From Opitutia bacterium (lineage in GTDB: Bacteria > Verrucomicrobiota > Verrucomicrobiia > Opitutales > Opitutaceae), in the NCBI GenBank assembly GCA_016217545.1, contig JACRHT010000012.1, positions 868,001-932,000 of the forward strand: DNA of 64,000 bases, in the 5' to 3' direction. Positions 1 to 10,233 of this stretch are shown here, piece after piece. Both the position numbers and the translations under genes were made by a program. Every line of letters begins with the position of its first letter. The first letter of the stretch is position 1. The notes beneath the pieces are model-generated. The model made no database searches. It was not told where the DNA came from and worked only from the letters and a program-made list of their open reading frames with translations.

Positions 1-198
1 AATCGCGAGGGTCGCCGCGCGTAAGGTGTGGCTCGCGGAGCGGTGGGAGGCGGTCTGCGGGGCGAGAAGGCTCATCACGCCGGACAACGTGTCGCGCGCG
101 GAAAAATTAGGCGAGTGGGTTTGGGCGGACTCGTCTTCGGAGCCACAGGTTGTTTGCGCTCCTCGCTGCGGGAAGCGGATGCTCGGGCGGTGCGGGTG

Positions 199-215
199 GC
201 CGGCTGGGAGCCGGC
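199..215. repeat. REP-like hairpin downstream of the CorC-type gene
   Basis: GCCGGCT, GGG, AGCCGGC form a perfect 7-bp stem with a 3-base loop, 16 bases past the stop codon of the minus-strand gene. The minus strand shows no T-run after it, so it fits an extragenic palindromic (REP-type) element or RNA 3'-end stabiliser better than a classic terminator. The rest of bases 1-230 holds no gene I can support; the frames open there are by-products of high GC. Confidence 0.45.
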
Positions 216-230
216 GCTACGCGCGCGTGT

Positions 231-1565
231 TCAGGCGGAGGCTTTTTCCGCCGGCGTGGCGCTGGCGGGCGTGCGGGCGAGGAGGACCTTGTCCACGCGC
301 TGGCGATCCATGTCCATCACCTCGAAACGCCAGCCGCTCCAGTCGAAGTAGTCGCCGGCGGCGGGGATGCGGCCGAGTTGCGTGACGACGAAGCCGCCGA
401 GCGTCTGGAAGTCGGCGGTGTCCTCGCCGGGCAATTCGCGGAGTTTCAGCAGCTCCTTGACCTCGGAAATGGCGAGGGTGGCGTCGACGAGCCAGGAGCC
501 GTCGTCGCGGCGCTTGGCTTCGGGCTGGGCGCGGCGGATCTGGTCGGGCAGGTCGCCGACGATGGCTTCGAGGATGTCGATGAGGGTCACCATGCCTTGC
601 ACACCGCCGAATTCGTCGATGACGAGCGCGGTGTGCTTGCCGGACTTTTTGAATTGCTCGAGCGCCTGGATGGCGGTCGTGGTCTCGGGCAGCATCGTGG
701 CGGGCGTGACGAGATTGCGGAGATTCGTCGGCAGGCCGAACGCGGCGTGCGCCCAGAGGGCCTTGATGTGCACCATGCCGAGAACGGTGTCGCGGTGCTT
801 TTGGTAGACCGGAAAGTGAGAGTGGCCGCTGGCGACGATCTTGCGCCAGTTGGCTTCGTCGGGGTCGTCGATGTTGAGCCACACCATTTTCGGGCGCGGC
901 GTCATGAGCGCGGTGACGGGGCAGTGGTCGAGCGCCATGACGCCTTCGACCATCGCTTTCTCGGCCTTATGAAAAACGCCCGCGTGCAGGCCTTGCTCGA
1001 TGAGAGAGGCGACTTCCTCGTCCGAGACGGTGACCTTGGGCTCCGCCCGTGAGCCGAGGAGCTTGGCCACGCCGTCGGTGCACACGGTGAGCAGCCACAC
1101 GAAGGGCGCGGCGACCTTCGAGATGAAGTTCATCGGTCGCGCGAGCGCGACGGCCCAGCGTTCGGGATTGGCGAGGCCGAGGCGTTTCGGGACCAGTTCG
1201 CCGAGCACGATCGTGAAGAAGGTGATGCCGAGCACGACGCTGCCGAAGCTGAGGTAGGTGCTGTATTCGGTGGCGGCTGGGAAGCGTCCGATGAGCCAGT
1301 TGTTCAGTTCCCGGGCGAGCGCCGCGCCCGAAAATGCGCCGGCGGCGATGCCGCTGAGGGTGACGCCGAATTGGACTGTGGAGAGGAACTTGGTGGGACT
1401 CTCGGCTTGCGCGAGCGCGAGCTGGGCGAGGCCGTTGCCGTGTTCGGCGAGGGCCCTCAGGCGGGACTTGCGCGAGGACACGAGCGCGATCTCGGCCAGC
1501 GCAAAAATGCCGTTGATGGCCAACAGCAGCGCGATGACGGCGAGTTCGAGTGCCACGGAGTGCAT
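231..1565 (-). CDS. CNNM/CorC (HlyC/CorC) family membrane protein
   Basis: 444 residues from an ATG at 1565, chosen because the longer in-frame start adds 17 Arg-rich residues ahead of the hydrophobic segment. Order: a DUF21/CNNM transmembrane domain (about residues 1-185, four hydrophobic segments, beginning ELAVIALLLAINGIFALAEI), a CBS pair (about 205-330, including the MTPRPKMVWL stretch) and a C-terminal CorC_HlyC domain (about 345-430, with WLVDATLAISEVKELL). Members are inner-membrane proteins linked to Mg2+/Co2+ efflux or metal homeostasis; the old name 'hemolysin' is misleading. Length is typical. It is separated by 110 bases from the symporter upstream on the same strand, so co-transcription is possible but not shown. 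Family call is firm, transported ion is not. Confidence 0.9.
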   Translation of the reverse strand: MHSVALELAVIALLLAINGIFALAEIALVSSRKSRLRALAEHGNGLAQLALAQAESPTKFLSTVQFGVTLSGIAAGAFSGAALARELNNWLIGRFPAATEYSTYLSFGSVVLGITFFTIVLGELVPKRLGLANPERWAVALARPMNFISKVAAPFVWLLTVCTDGVAKLLGSRAEPKVTVSDEEVASLIEQGLHAGVFHKAEKAMVEGVMALDHCPVTALMTPRPKMVWLNIDDPDEANWRKIVASGHSHFPVYQKHRDTVLGMVHIKALWAHAAFGLPTNLRNLVTPATMLPETTTAIQALEQFKKSGKHTALVIDEFGGVQGMVTLIDILEAIVGDLPDQIRRAQPEAKRRDDGSWLVDATLAISEVKELLKLRELPGEDTADFQTLGGFVVTQLGRIPAAGDYFDWSGWRFEVMDMDRQRVDKVLLARTPASATPAEKASA

Positions 1566-1675
1566 GGGGCGGCGAACGGTAGGCCGGCGGAAGGGCCGGG
1601 CAATCAATTTACCCAATCCAACGGCTCGCGCGACCGTAAATTAAGGCCGGAACTCGCTGGCGGGCAGTAATCTGC

Positions 1676-2992
1676 TCAGGAATCGGTCGGCTTCTCGGCG
1701 GCGAACTCGGCGGCCTTTTTGTCGTCGAACTCACCCTCCCAGCGGGCGACGACGACGGAGGCGAGGCAGTTGCCCATGACGTTCACGGACGTGCGCGCCA
1801 TGTCGAGCAACGCGTCGACGCCGAGGATGAGGAACGCGCCGGCGAGCGGGAGCTTGAAGGACTCCAGCGCGGCCACGAGCACCACGAACGACGCGCGCGG
1901 CACAGCGGCCACGCCTTTGGAGGTGAGCATGAGCATCAGCATCATGGTGATCTGTTGATCGATGCTGAAATGGATGCCCGTGGTCGTCTCGGCCGCTTGG
2001 GCGACGAAGACGGAGGCGACGGCGAGGTGCAGCGTGGAGCCGTCGAGGTTGAACGAGTAGCCGGCCGGCAGCACAAAGCCGACGATGCCGCGTGGCACGC
2101 CGACCTTTTCCATGTTCTCAAACGCCTTGGGTAGCGCGGCCTCACTGTTCGCCGTGGCGAAGGCCAGCGTGAACGGCTCGCGCACGGCTTTGATGAACGG
2201 CTTCAGCGGCACCTTGGCGATCCAGATCACGCCGCCGAAGACGCCGACCACGAAAATGACGAGCGCGCCGTAGAGTGTGAACACGAGCTTCGCGAGCGTG
2301 ATGAGCGAACCGAGACCTTGGTGGCCGACGGTCACGGCGATGGCCGCGCCCACGCCGAATGGCGCGAACTTCATGATGATGCCCGCGAACTTGAACATCA
2401 CCTGTGTGAGGCTGCCGCAGAACTCGAGCACCGGCTTGCCCGCGTCGCCGGCGGCGATCACGGCCATCGCGAAGATGACGGCGAAGCAGACGATCTGGAG
2501 CACGTCGTTCTTCGCCATGGCGTCGATCAGGCTCACGGGGAAGATGTGCACGATGATCTCGGCGAGCGTTTGGGGCTTGGCGAGCGCGGCGGTGGACTGC
2601 GCCTGGTCCATCTGCAGGACGACGCCGGCGCCGGGTTTCACGACGTTGACGACGAGCAAGCCGACGAAGAGCGCGAGCGTGGTGACGATTTCGAAATACA
2701 GAAGCGACTTCCAGCCGATGCGCTGGGCCTTCTTCATGTCGCCGGTGCCGGCGAAACCTTGCACGATGCTCGCGAAGATGAGCGGCGCGATCATCGCTTT
2801 GATCAGGTGCAGGAAGACGTCGCGCACGACCTTGAAGCCGTCGTCCCATTTCTCGTGGGTCGCGGTCGGCAGCGTGCTCATCCACCAGCCGGCGAGGATG
2901 CCCACGAGGAGGCCGAGGACGATTTGTTGGGTCAGCGAGAGATGAAACCAACGGCGCGGTGCGGCCGGCGTGGAAGAGGCGTGGTGACTCAT
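1676..2992 (-). CDS. Dicarboxylate/amino acid:cation symporter (DAACS family)
   Basis: 438 residues from an ATG at 2992; an upstream ATG at 3010 is less likely. After a short polar N-terminus come the family's hydrophobic helices (LSLTQQIVLGLLVGILAGWW) and the conserved segment KAMIAPLIFASIVQGFAG. The C-terminal half has the re-entrant loop and binding-site motifs of GltP/DctA proteins (ATANSEAALPKAFENMEKVG, GYSFNLDGSTLH and the MGNCLASVVVARWEGEF end). Members take up C4-dicarboxylates, glutamate or aspartate with Na+ or H+ across the inner membrane. The substrate cannot be chosen from sequence. The start is preceded by CCTCCCC and not by a purine-rich ribosome-binding site. Confidence 0.92.
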   Translation of the reverse strand: MSHHASSTPAAPRRWFHLSLTQQIVLGLLVGILAGWWMSTLPTATHEKWDDGFKVVRDVFLHLIKAMIAPLIFASIVQGFAGTGDMKKAQRIGWKSLLYFEIVTTLALFVGLLVVNVVKPGAGVVLQMDQAQSTAALAKPQTLAEIIVHIFPVSLIDAMAKNDVLQIVCFAVIFAMAVIAAGDAGKPVLEFCGSLTQVMFKFAGIIMKFAPFGVGAAIAVTVGHQGLGSLITLAKLVFTLYGALVIFVVGVFGGVIWIAKVPLKPFIKAVREPFTLAFATANSEAALPKAFENMEKVGVPRGIVGFVLPAGYSFNLDGSTLHLAVASVFVAQAAETTTGIHFSIDQQITMMLMLMLTSKGVAAVPRASFVVLVAALESFKLPLAGAFLILGVDALLDMARTSVNVMGNCLASVVVARWEGEFDDKKAAEFAAEKPTDS

Positions 2993-3077
2993 GGGGGAGG
3001 AGCGCCGCACGAAAACAGGCGCGTCGCCGTCTGGCCAGAGTGGAGTTGCGAACGGGTAGAACTACTCCCTCGCCGAC

Positions 3078-3377
3078 TCAGGAGCGCCGTTCGGAAACGG
3101 GCGCTTCCCGGCGCGAGACTGGCGTCGCCGCCGGCGCCGAGCCGCGCGGAGCAGTCCAAGCCGAAACCTCGCCGCGGGTGAACTGCACCTCGCAACCGCC
3201 ATCGTAGACCCAGCGCTCGTAGCCGCGCGCGGCGTTGCGCATGAGCGGCTGGCCGAGCAGTTCGCTGACTTGTTGGCGCGGGATGCCGACGCGCACCTCG
3301 GACCAGCGCAGCGTCTCGCCAGGCGCGACCGGACTGGCGGCGCCCAACACCACGAGCAGGATGCCCTCGGCTAACAT
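3078..3377 (-). CDS. Small secreted BamE/SmpA-like protein
   Basis: 99 residues from the ATG at 3377, chosen because it begins directly with a signal-like hydrophobic stretch (MLAEGILLVVLGAASPV). The mature part, TLRWSEVRVGIPRQQVSELLGQPLMR followed by YERWVYDGGCEVQFTRGEV, follows the alpha-beta pattern of the SmpA/OmlA (BamE) fold: a 'G.sr.eV..lLG.P' helix and then a 'W.Y' strand. The tail is Pro/Ala/Arg-rich and probably disordered. A single Cys sits in the fold, and I see no clear lipobox. The role is inferred from the fold only; BamE-like proteins may assist outer-membrane assembly, but many small periplasmic proteins share the fold. Confidence 0.55.
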   Translation of the reverse strand: MLAEGILLVVLGAASPVAPGETLRWSEVRVGIPRQQVSELLGQPLMRNAARGYERWVYDGGCEVQFTRGEVSAWTAPRGSAPAATPVSRREAPVSERRS

Positions 3378-3586
3378 GCCCGGAGTATCGCTGCGGTCGC
3401 GGCGTGGACGGAATGCTATTCGGGGAAGAGAGGTCTCATTTACCCTTTCTTCGCGTCCGGAATCGGGTCGGTTTGCCCCGTCGATCCGAAAAGCAAATTT
3501 ATGCACAGTCACGCGTTTACCTGCTACCTCTGCGCAGATCTTGCGATAGCATTGCGCGGCACCGGTAAATTCATTCTCTAGCCGCC

Positions 3587-4486
3587 GTGGTTACCTCGGA
3601 CGACACACGCCGCAGCCGCGAGCTCGTGAAACAGCTCAAAGAGTCGCAGATCTATCGCGACTATGAAGCGGCGTTTCGCGAGACGACGGGCTTGCCCATC
3701 ACGTTGCGCGCGATCGAGGCGTTCGACCTCCCGCACCACGGCGATCCGAACGAGAGTCCGTTCTGCTCGCTCATGGCCAGCACCAACCACACCTGCTCCG
3801 CGTGCCTGCAGTTGCAGAAGCGCGTCGAGGAGGAGGCGCGGATCGAGCCGAAGACTTTGAAGTGCTTCGCGGGCTTCTGCGATTCGGCGGTGCCGGTGCG
3901 CGTGGGCGAGAATCTCGTGGCGTTCCTCCAGACCGGCCAGGTGCTGCTCCACAAGCCGAACAGCAAGGAGTTCAACAAGCTCGCGCGCGAAGTGATCAGT
4001 TGGGGTGTGCAGGCCGACGTGAAGAAGCTCGAGGAGGCCTACTACAACTCGCGCCTGCTCGATAAGAAGCAATACGAGGCGGTCCTGCGCCTGCTGACGA
4101 TTTTCGCGCAGCACCTTTCTTCGCTCAGCAATCAGCTGATGCTCTCGGCCAAGCAGGCGGAGTCGCCGATGATCACGCGGGCGAAGACATTCATCGCCGA
4201 GCACCAGCACGAGGAGATCTCGCTGCGGCAGGTCGCGGCGTCGGTCAACACGAGCGCGTTCTACTTCTGCAAGATGTTCAAACAGGCGACCGGCCTGACC
4301 TTCACCGACTACCTCGCGCGCGTCCGCATCGAGAAGGTGAAGAACCTCCTGCTCAATCCGCACAAACGCATCAGCGAGGCGGCCTACGAGACGGGTTTCC
4401 AGTCGCTGTCGCAGTTCAACCGCGTGTTCCGCAAGATCGTCGGCGAGTCGCCCACGACTTGGCGCGCCAAGTTGAAGCAGAACTGA
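3587..4486 (+). CDS. AraC-family regulator with N-terminal PocR sensory domain
   Basis: 299 residues starting at a GTG (3587). Residues about 20-180 form a PocR-type ligand-sensing domain (YRDYEAAFRETTGLPITLRAIE) with the cysteine pattern FCSLMAS...CSACLQLQ...CFAGFCDSAVPV, typical of the family. Residues about 195-297 are a double helix-turn-helix AraC domain (ISLRQVAASVNTSAFYFCKM, then ISEAAYETGFQSLSQFNRVF). PocR domains are known from the propanediol/cobalamin regulator PocR; the ligand here is unknown. The gene lies between a small secreted protein and a cysteine-rich unknown, upstream of the cbb3 operon, so a redox or respiration link is conceivable but unproven. The 209 bases before it hold no gene. 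Confidence 0.88.
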   Translation: MVTSDDTRRSRELVKQLKESQIYRDYEAAFRETTGLPITLRAIEAFDLPHHGDPNESPFCSLMASTNHTCSACLQLQKRVEEEARIEPKTLKCFAGFCDSAVPVRVGENLVAFLQTGQVLLHKPNSKEFNKLAREVISWGVQADVKKLEEAYYNSRLLDKKQYEAVLRLLTIFAQHLSSLSNQLMLSAKQAESPMITRAKTFIAEHQHEEISLRQVAASVNTSAFYFCKMFKQATGLTFTDYLARVRIEKVKNLLLNPHKRISEAAYETGFQSLSQFNRVFRKIVGESPTTWRAKLKQN

Positions 4487-4505
4487 CGCGCCCCGGCGCC
4501 GAGCC

Positions 4506-5024
4506 TCAGGCGAGTTTCGCGCGCCGCATCCGATGTTGATGCGTCGAGTGCACGGCCGGCGACTGGCAGGCCGAAGAGGAACGATTGAGGCAAACCGAGC
4601 ACAGCGTGTCGATTTCCTGCTGGGCGAGCAGGTGGAAGCTGGTCAGCACCGCATCGAGAATGGGCTGCGGCAGGCGCTTGGCTGCCACGAGATGCAGCGC
4701 GAGCTCGCCGGTCGCGTAGTAGTTCAGCAACGGGTTTAACCCGCACGTGCAATGCCGCTGCAATGGCACCAGGAGCGCGGACGACTTCTTGAGGACCGAA
4801 TCGAGCGAGTTCTCCGTCAGGGCCTTGAAGACCTGGGTGATGGTTTCATCCATCAGGTAGAGCAACGTGTCGGGGTTGCCCAAGGGGGAGGGCGCCGGCT
4901 CTGAGCGCAGCAACGCTTCCCATTCCGTCTTCACGGCGGGGCGAAGTCCCTCCAGCTGCGCATGCTCGCTCTGATCCACGGCCGGGAGTTTGCCACGGTT
5001 GAAACGCCCCAGCTCGCCACTCAT
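4506..5024 (-). CDS. Uncharacterised protein with CxC and CxxC motifs, divergent from the cbb3 operon
   Basis: 172 residues from the ATG at 5024; a longer frame from 5147 would overlap the ccoS promoter region. I do not recognise a family. The protein is mainly helical and soluble by composition. It has a CTC motif (RHCTCGLNP) in the middle and a CSVC motif near the C-terminus (DTLCSVCLNRSSSAC), so a metal or redox site made of two cysteine pairs is possible. It faces ccoS across 126 bases and converges with the PocR-AraC gene, ending 19 bases from it. A regulatory or maturation role near the oxidase is only a guess from position. Confidence 0.6.
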   Translation of the reverse strand: MSGELGRFNRGKLPAVDQSEHAQLEGLRPAVKTEWEALLRSEPAPSPLGNPDTLLYLMDETITQVFKALTENSLDSVLKKSSALLVPLQRHCTCGLNPLLNYYATGELALHLVAAKRLPQPILDAVLTSFHLLAQQEIDTLCSVCLNRSSSACQSPAVHSTHQHRMRRAKLA

Positions 5025-5104
5025 TGGGTAAACGTGCGCATATCTTGGAGGGGGAGTGGCATGCCTTGCCAAGAATTGGTCGGACAATGCCAAACCGTGC
5101 GCAG

Positions 5105-5129
5105 CCGGATAGGGAAAAATCCGGATAGT
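5105..5129 (+). promoter_or_regulatory. Direct/inverted repeat and -10-like box upstream of ccoS
   Basis: CCGGATAG occurs twice with a 16-base period (5105-5112 and 5121-5128). The first CCGGAT also pairs with ATCCGG (5119-5124) as a 6-bp inverted repeat with an 8-base loop. The second copy overlaps GATAGT (5124-5129), a plausible -10 box 22 bases before the ccoS ATG, with no good -35. This could be the activator or repressor site of the oxidase operon. No TTGAT-N4-ATCAA FNR box is visible here. Inference only. Confidence 0.35.
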
Positions 5130-5150
5130 AGATGCGACATCCTCCACGCC

Positions 5151-5363
5151 ATGTCTGTCATTCCGATTACGGTCTTCTTCAGCCTGCTATTGGCCGCGTT
5201 TTTCGTCGTCATGTTTCTCCGCGAACAACGTCGCCACCGCTTCGCCAGTGTTGAGCGCGACTCGCTGCTGCCCCTGGCCGAAGAGCGCCCTGCGGCGCCG
5301 TCCCATTCACCCGCCATTGCTGTGTCGCCCGACGCGCCTGCGCCGGGCGACCTCTATTTCTAA
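5151..5363 (+). CDS. ccoS: cbb3-type cytochrome oxidase assembly protein CcoS
   Basis: 70 residues, first gene of the operon. It has one N-terminal transmembrane helix (MSVIPITVFFSLLLAAFFVVMF), then a basic stretch and a Pro/Ala-rich cytoplasmic tail. This is the size and layout of CcoS, which is needed for cofactor insertion into cbb3 oxidase. The family is short and variable, so the call leans on position: it lies 21 bases upstream of ccoNO. The ATG at 5151 is preferred over a frame beginning at 4962, whose first 63 residues do not resemble CcoS and run through the promoter. Confidence 0.78.
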   Translation: MSVIPITVFFSLLLAAFFVVMFLREQRRHRFASVERDSLLPLAEERPAAPSHSPAIAVSPDAPAPGDLYF

Positions 5364-5384
5364 CCCCTCCCGTTCGCACACACC

Positions 5385-7700
<2,316 letters not shown>

Positions 7701-7719
7701 TCTTCAACCCACTTATCCC

Positions 7720-7878
7720 ATGCTTCGCCGCATCATCTACGAAGACTGGCAGCTGATCTTCCCTGTGGTCGCGCTCGCCGTCGCCTCCCTCGTCTACGTC
7801 GCCGCCGCCTGGCGCGCCACGAAGATGAAACCCGCGCAGATCGATCGCCTCGCGAACCTGCCCTTCGAAAAAGAATAA
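7720..7878 (+). CDS. ccoQ: Small CcoQ-like subunit of cbb3 oxidase
   Basis: 52 residues: MLRRIIYEDWQLIFPVVALA, then VASLVYVAAAWRATKMKPAQ and a short acidic/basic end FEKE. One transmembrane helix at about residues 12-31 is followed by a basic cytoplasmic tail. It sits 19 bases after ccoNO and 20 bases before ccoP, which is the standard place of ccoQ/fixQ. CcoQ stabilises the oxidase complex. Sequence conservation in this family is low, so the name rests on size, topology and position. Confidence 0.75.
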   Translation: MLRRIIYEDWQLIFPVVALAVASLVYVAAAWRATKMKPAQIDRLANLPFEKE

Positions 7879-7898
7879 CCTCTCCGCCGCACACGCAC

Positions 7899-8480
7899 AT
7901 GAATCCCCAACATCCCGCCGACGACCGCGACGAGAAATTCCGTCCGCACACCTACGACGGCATCCGCGAATACGACAAGCGCCTGCCGAACTGGTGGCTC
8001 TACACCCTCTACGGCACGATCGCCTTCTGGGTGTTCTACTGGTTCGCCAATCAGATCGCGCACATCGTCCCGTCGGACGGCGCGCAGGTCGACACCGCGA
8101 TGGCCAAGATCAACGCCGTGAAGATGGCGTCCTCCATCGACGTCAACAACGACGACCTCTTCTGGCAGATGAGCCAGAACCCCGAGTTCGTGAACGCCGG
8201 CAAGCAGACCTTCGATTCCCTCTGCGTGCAATGCCACCTCCCGAGCATGCGCGGCAAGGGCGAGAATCCCGCCGCCGTCGGCCCGAACCTCATCGACACT
8301 GCGTGGATCCACGGCGGCACGCCGAAGGAAGTCTACGCTACCGTTTCCAAGGGCGTCCTCGTGAAAGGCATGCCCACGTGGGAACCGGTGCTCGGCCAGA
8401 AGAAAGTCGCCGAGGTCGTCGCCTACGTTCTCTCCAAGCACAAGAAAGGCGAGGAGATCACCGTCGAAGTTTCCAAGTAG
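7899..8480 (+). CDS. ccoP: cbb3 oxidase subunit III (CcoP) with a single haem c
   Basis: 193 residues. An N-terminal FixP_N-type segment (YDGIREYDKRLPNWWLYTLY) leads into one transmembrane helix (about 33-53). A single cytochrome c domain follows, with CVQCH at 109-113 and the likely axial Met158 in VKGMPTW. CcoP passes electrons from soluble cytochrome c to CcoO/CcoN. Proteobacterial CcoP is about 290-300 residues with two CxxCH motifs; here one domain is missing and no second motif exists. With the one haem in the CcoO part, the complex would hold two c-type haems instead of three. Operon position is canonical. Confidence 0.93.
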   Translation: MNPQHPADDRDEKFRPHTYDGIREYDKRLPNWWLYTLYGTIAFWVFYWFANQIAHIVPSDGAQVDTAMAKINAVKMASSIDVNNDDLFWQMSQNPEFVNAGKQTFDSLCVQCHLPSMRGKGENPAAVGPNLIDTAWIHGGTPKEVYATVSKGVLVKGMPTWEPVLGQKKVAEVVAYVLSKHKKGEEITVEVSK

Positions 8481-8540
8481 TCGATCACAGGCGCGCGCCA
8501 CGCCATGGGCGCCGCCACCCGCCTACGCTCTAACCACGAC

Positions 8541-10043
8541 ATGAGCGCAGATCCCAAAAACCAACCGACTCCTCCGGCCGCGCCCTTCGCGCGGCCGACG
8601 CCGCCCAAGCCCGCTGCGCCCGTGCGCCACGTGCCGTCGCGCGACTCCGTCACCACGATCAACGACGACGGGTCGCGCTACTTCCTGCAGACCGCCGATG
8701 TCCACGGCTGGTTCACGCGGGTGCGACGCTTCCTCGGTCTGTTCCTCGTCGCCGTCTACGTGCTGCTGCCGTGGATCCCCGTCGACGGCTATCCGGCGGT
8801 GTTCCTCGATCTCGCCGAGCGCCGCTTCCACTTCTTCGGTTACACGCTCGCGGCGCAGGACGCGTGGCTGCTGTTCTTCGCGCTGACCGGCGTCGGTTTC
8901 AGCCTGTTCTTCATCACCGCGCTGCTCGGCCGCCTCTGGTGCGGTTACGCCTGCCCGCAGACCGTCTTCCTCGAGCACATCTACCGCCGCATCGAGCGCA
9001 TGGTGGAAGGCGACGCCATCCAGCGCCGCAAGCTCGACGCCGCACCGATGTCCGGCGCCAAGATCGCCCGCCGCGTCGTCAAGCACGCCCTCTACATCCT
9101 CACCACGCTCGTCATCACGCACCTCTTCCTCGCCTACTTCGTCAGCTGGCCTGAGGTCTGGCACATGATGTCCTCCGCCCCGCGCGACCACTGGGCGGCC
9201 TTCGTGTTCATGGGCATCGCGACGGGCATCCTCTATTTCAACTTCGCCTGGTTCCGCGAGCAGCTCTGCATCGTCATCTGCCCCTACGGTAGGATGCAAT
9301 CGGCCCTCTCCGACGACCACACCGTCACGATCGGCTACGACTCCAAGCGCGGCGAGCCGCGCGGCAAAGTCGGCACGCCCGACGCCGGTGCTTGCATCGA
9401 CTGCAACCGCTGCGTGCAGGTGTGCCCGACCGGCATCGACATCCGCCACGCCAGCCTCCAGCTCGAGTGCATCGCGTGCGCCGCGTGCGTCGATGCGTGC
9501 GACGAGGTGATGACCAAGGTCAAGCGCCCCACCGGCCTCATCCGCTACGATTCGCTCGCGGCGTTCGCCGGTGGCAAGACCCGCTGGGTCCGCCCGCGCA
9601 CCATCGTTTACTTCGTGCTGCTGCTCATCGGCATCACCGTCGCGGCGTTCGCGTTCTCCTCGGTGAAGCCCGCCAGCATGATCGTGTTTCGCATGACCGG
9701 CGCCGCCTACTTCGTCGACCACGACGACGTGCGGAATCAGTTCATGCTGCGCATCGTCAACAAGCGCAATGTGCCGGCCACCTACCGCGTGCGCCTCGAC
9801 GGCGTGCCGAAGCATGTCGAGCAAAACGGCTTCACCGCACCCCTCACCGTCGCCCCGCTGGCCGAGCAAGTCTCGCCCCTCGTGCTCACGATCGATCGCA
9901 AGCACTACGCCGGCCCCTTCAAGTTCACGGTCCTCGTCCAGGACGACAAGGGGACGTTCACGCTCTCGCGGCAGATCGAATTCCTCGGGCCCGACGCCCG
10001 CCTCCTCGAGGAAGAGGATCACGACAAGGGCATCAAACGCTGA
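8541..10043 (+). CDS. ccoG: cbb3 oxidase accessory protein CcoG (FixG/RdxA)
   Basis: 500 residues from the ATG at 8541; an in-frame ATG at 8505 would add 12 residues with no family match. It has a cytoplasmic Pro/Ala-rich lead, transmembrane helices at about 63-80, 105-130, 180-203 and 218-238, the conserved CGYACPQTVFLEHIYRRIE and CPYGRMQ motifs, and two 4Fe-4S ligand sets (C285, C288, C291, C295 and C310, C313, C316, C320). One more helix and a periplasmic Ig-like domain (about 390-490) finish the protein. CcoG acts as a copper reductase in CuB delivery to cbb3 oxidase. Complete and of normal length. Confidence 0.94.
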   Translation: MSADPKNQPTPPAAPFARPTPPKPAAPVRHVPSRDSVTTINDDGSRYFLQTADVHGWFTRVRRFLGLFLVAVYVLLPWIPVDGYPAVFLDLAERRFHFFGYTLAAQDAWLLFFALTGVGFSLFFITALLGRLWCGYACPQTVFLEHIYRRIERMVEGDAIQRRKLDAAPMSGAKIARRVVKHALYILTTLVITHLFLAYFVSWPEVWHMMSSAPRDHWAAFVFMGIATGILYFNFAWFREQLCIVICPYGRMQSALSDDHTVTIGYDSKRGEPRGKVGTPDAGACIDCNRCVQVCPTGIDIRHASLQLECIACAACVDACDEVMTKVKRPTGLIRYDSLAAFAGGKTRWVRPRTIVYFVLLLIGITVAAFAFSSVKPASMIVFRMTGAAYFVDHDDVRNQFMLRIVNKRNVPATYRVRLDGVPKHVEQNGFTAPLTVAPLAEQVSPLVLTIDRKHYAGPFKFTVLVQDDKGTFTLSRQIEFLGPDARLLEEEDHDKGIKR

Positions 10044-10047
10044 CGCC

Positions 10048-10233
10048 ATGGACTCCTCCACGCCACAGTCCATCGCCAGCCAACCGACCGAGTCGAAATC
10101 CAGCCGCGGCCTTTGGCTGTGGGTGGCCCTCCTCTTTGCTTTCGGCGCGATCCTGTGGACCGTGATGTTCACCGCCTCGCGCCACATCGACACGCGCGAA
10201 GTCCCGCTCGCGACCAAGGGAGCCAAGCCATGA
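10048..10233 (+). CDS. Small single-helix membrane protein at the ccoH position
   Basis: 61 residues from the ATG at 10048, 4 bases after ccoG. It has a polar N-terminus, one helix (GLWLWVALLFAFGAILWTVM), then a short tail ending in ATKGAKP. CcoH/FixH normally follows ccoG and has about 150 residues with a periplasmic domain; here only the anchor-like part is present. It may be a reduced CcoH or an unrelated small subunit. Its TGA overlaps the next gene's ATG by 4 bases (ATGA), showing translational coupling, which supports it as a real gene. Confidence 0.68.
   Translation: MDSSTPQSIASQPTESKSSRGLWLWVALLFAFGAILWTVMFTASRHIDTREVPLATKGAKP

Noticed and set aside
5025-5150. FNR/Anr box upstream of the cbb3 operon
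   Set aside because: I looked for TTGAT-N4-ATCAA and found only weak partial matches, so oxygen control by FNR is not supported here.
10048-10233. Naming the 61-residue protein CcoH
   Set aside because: It has the place of ccoH but lacks the periplasmic domain and is less than half the usual length, so I left it unnamed.
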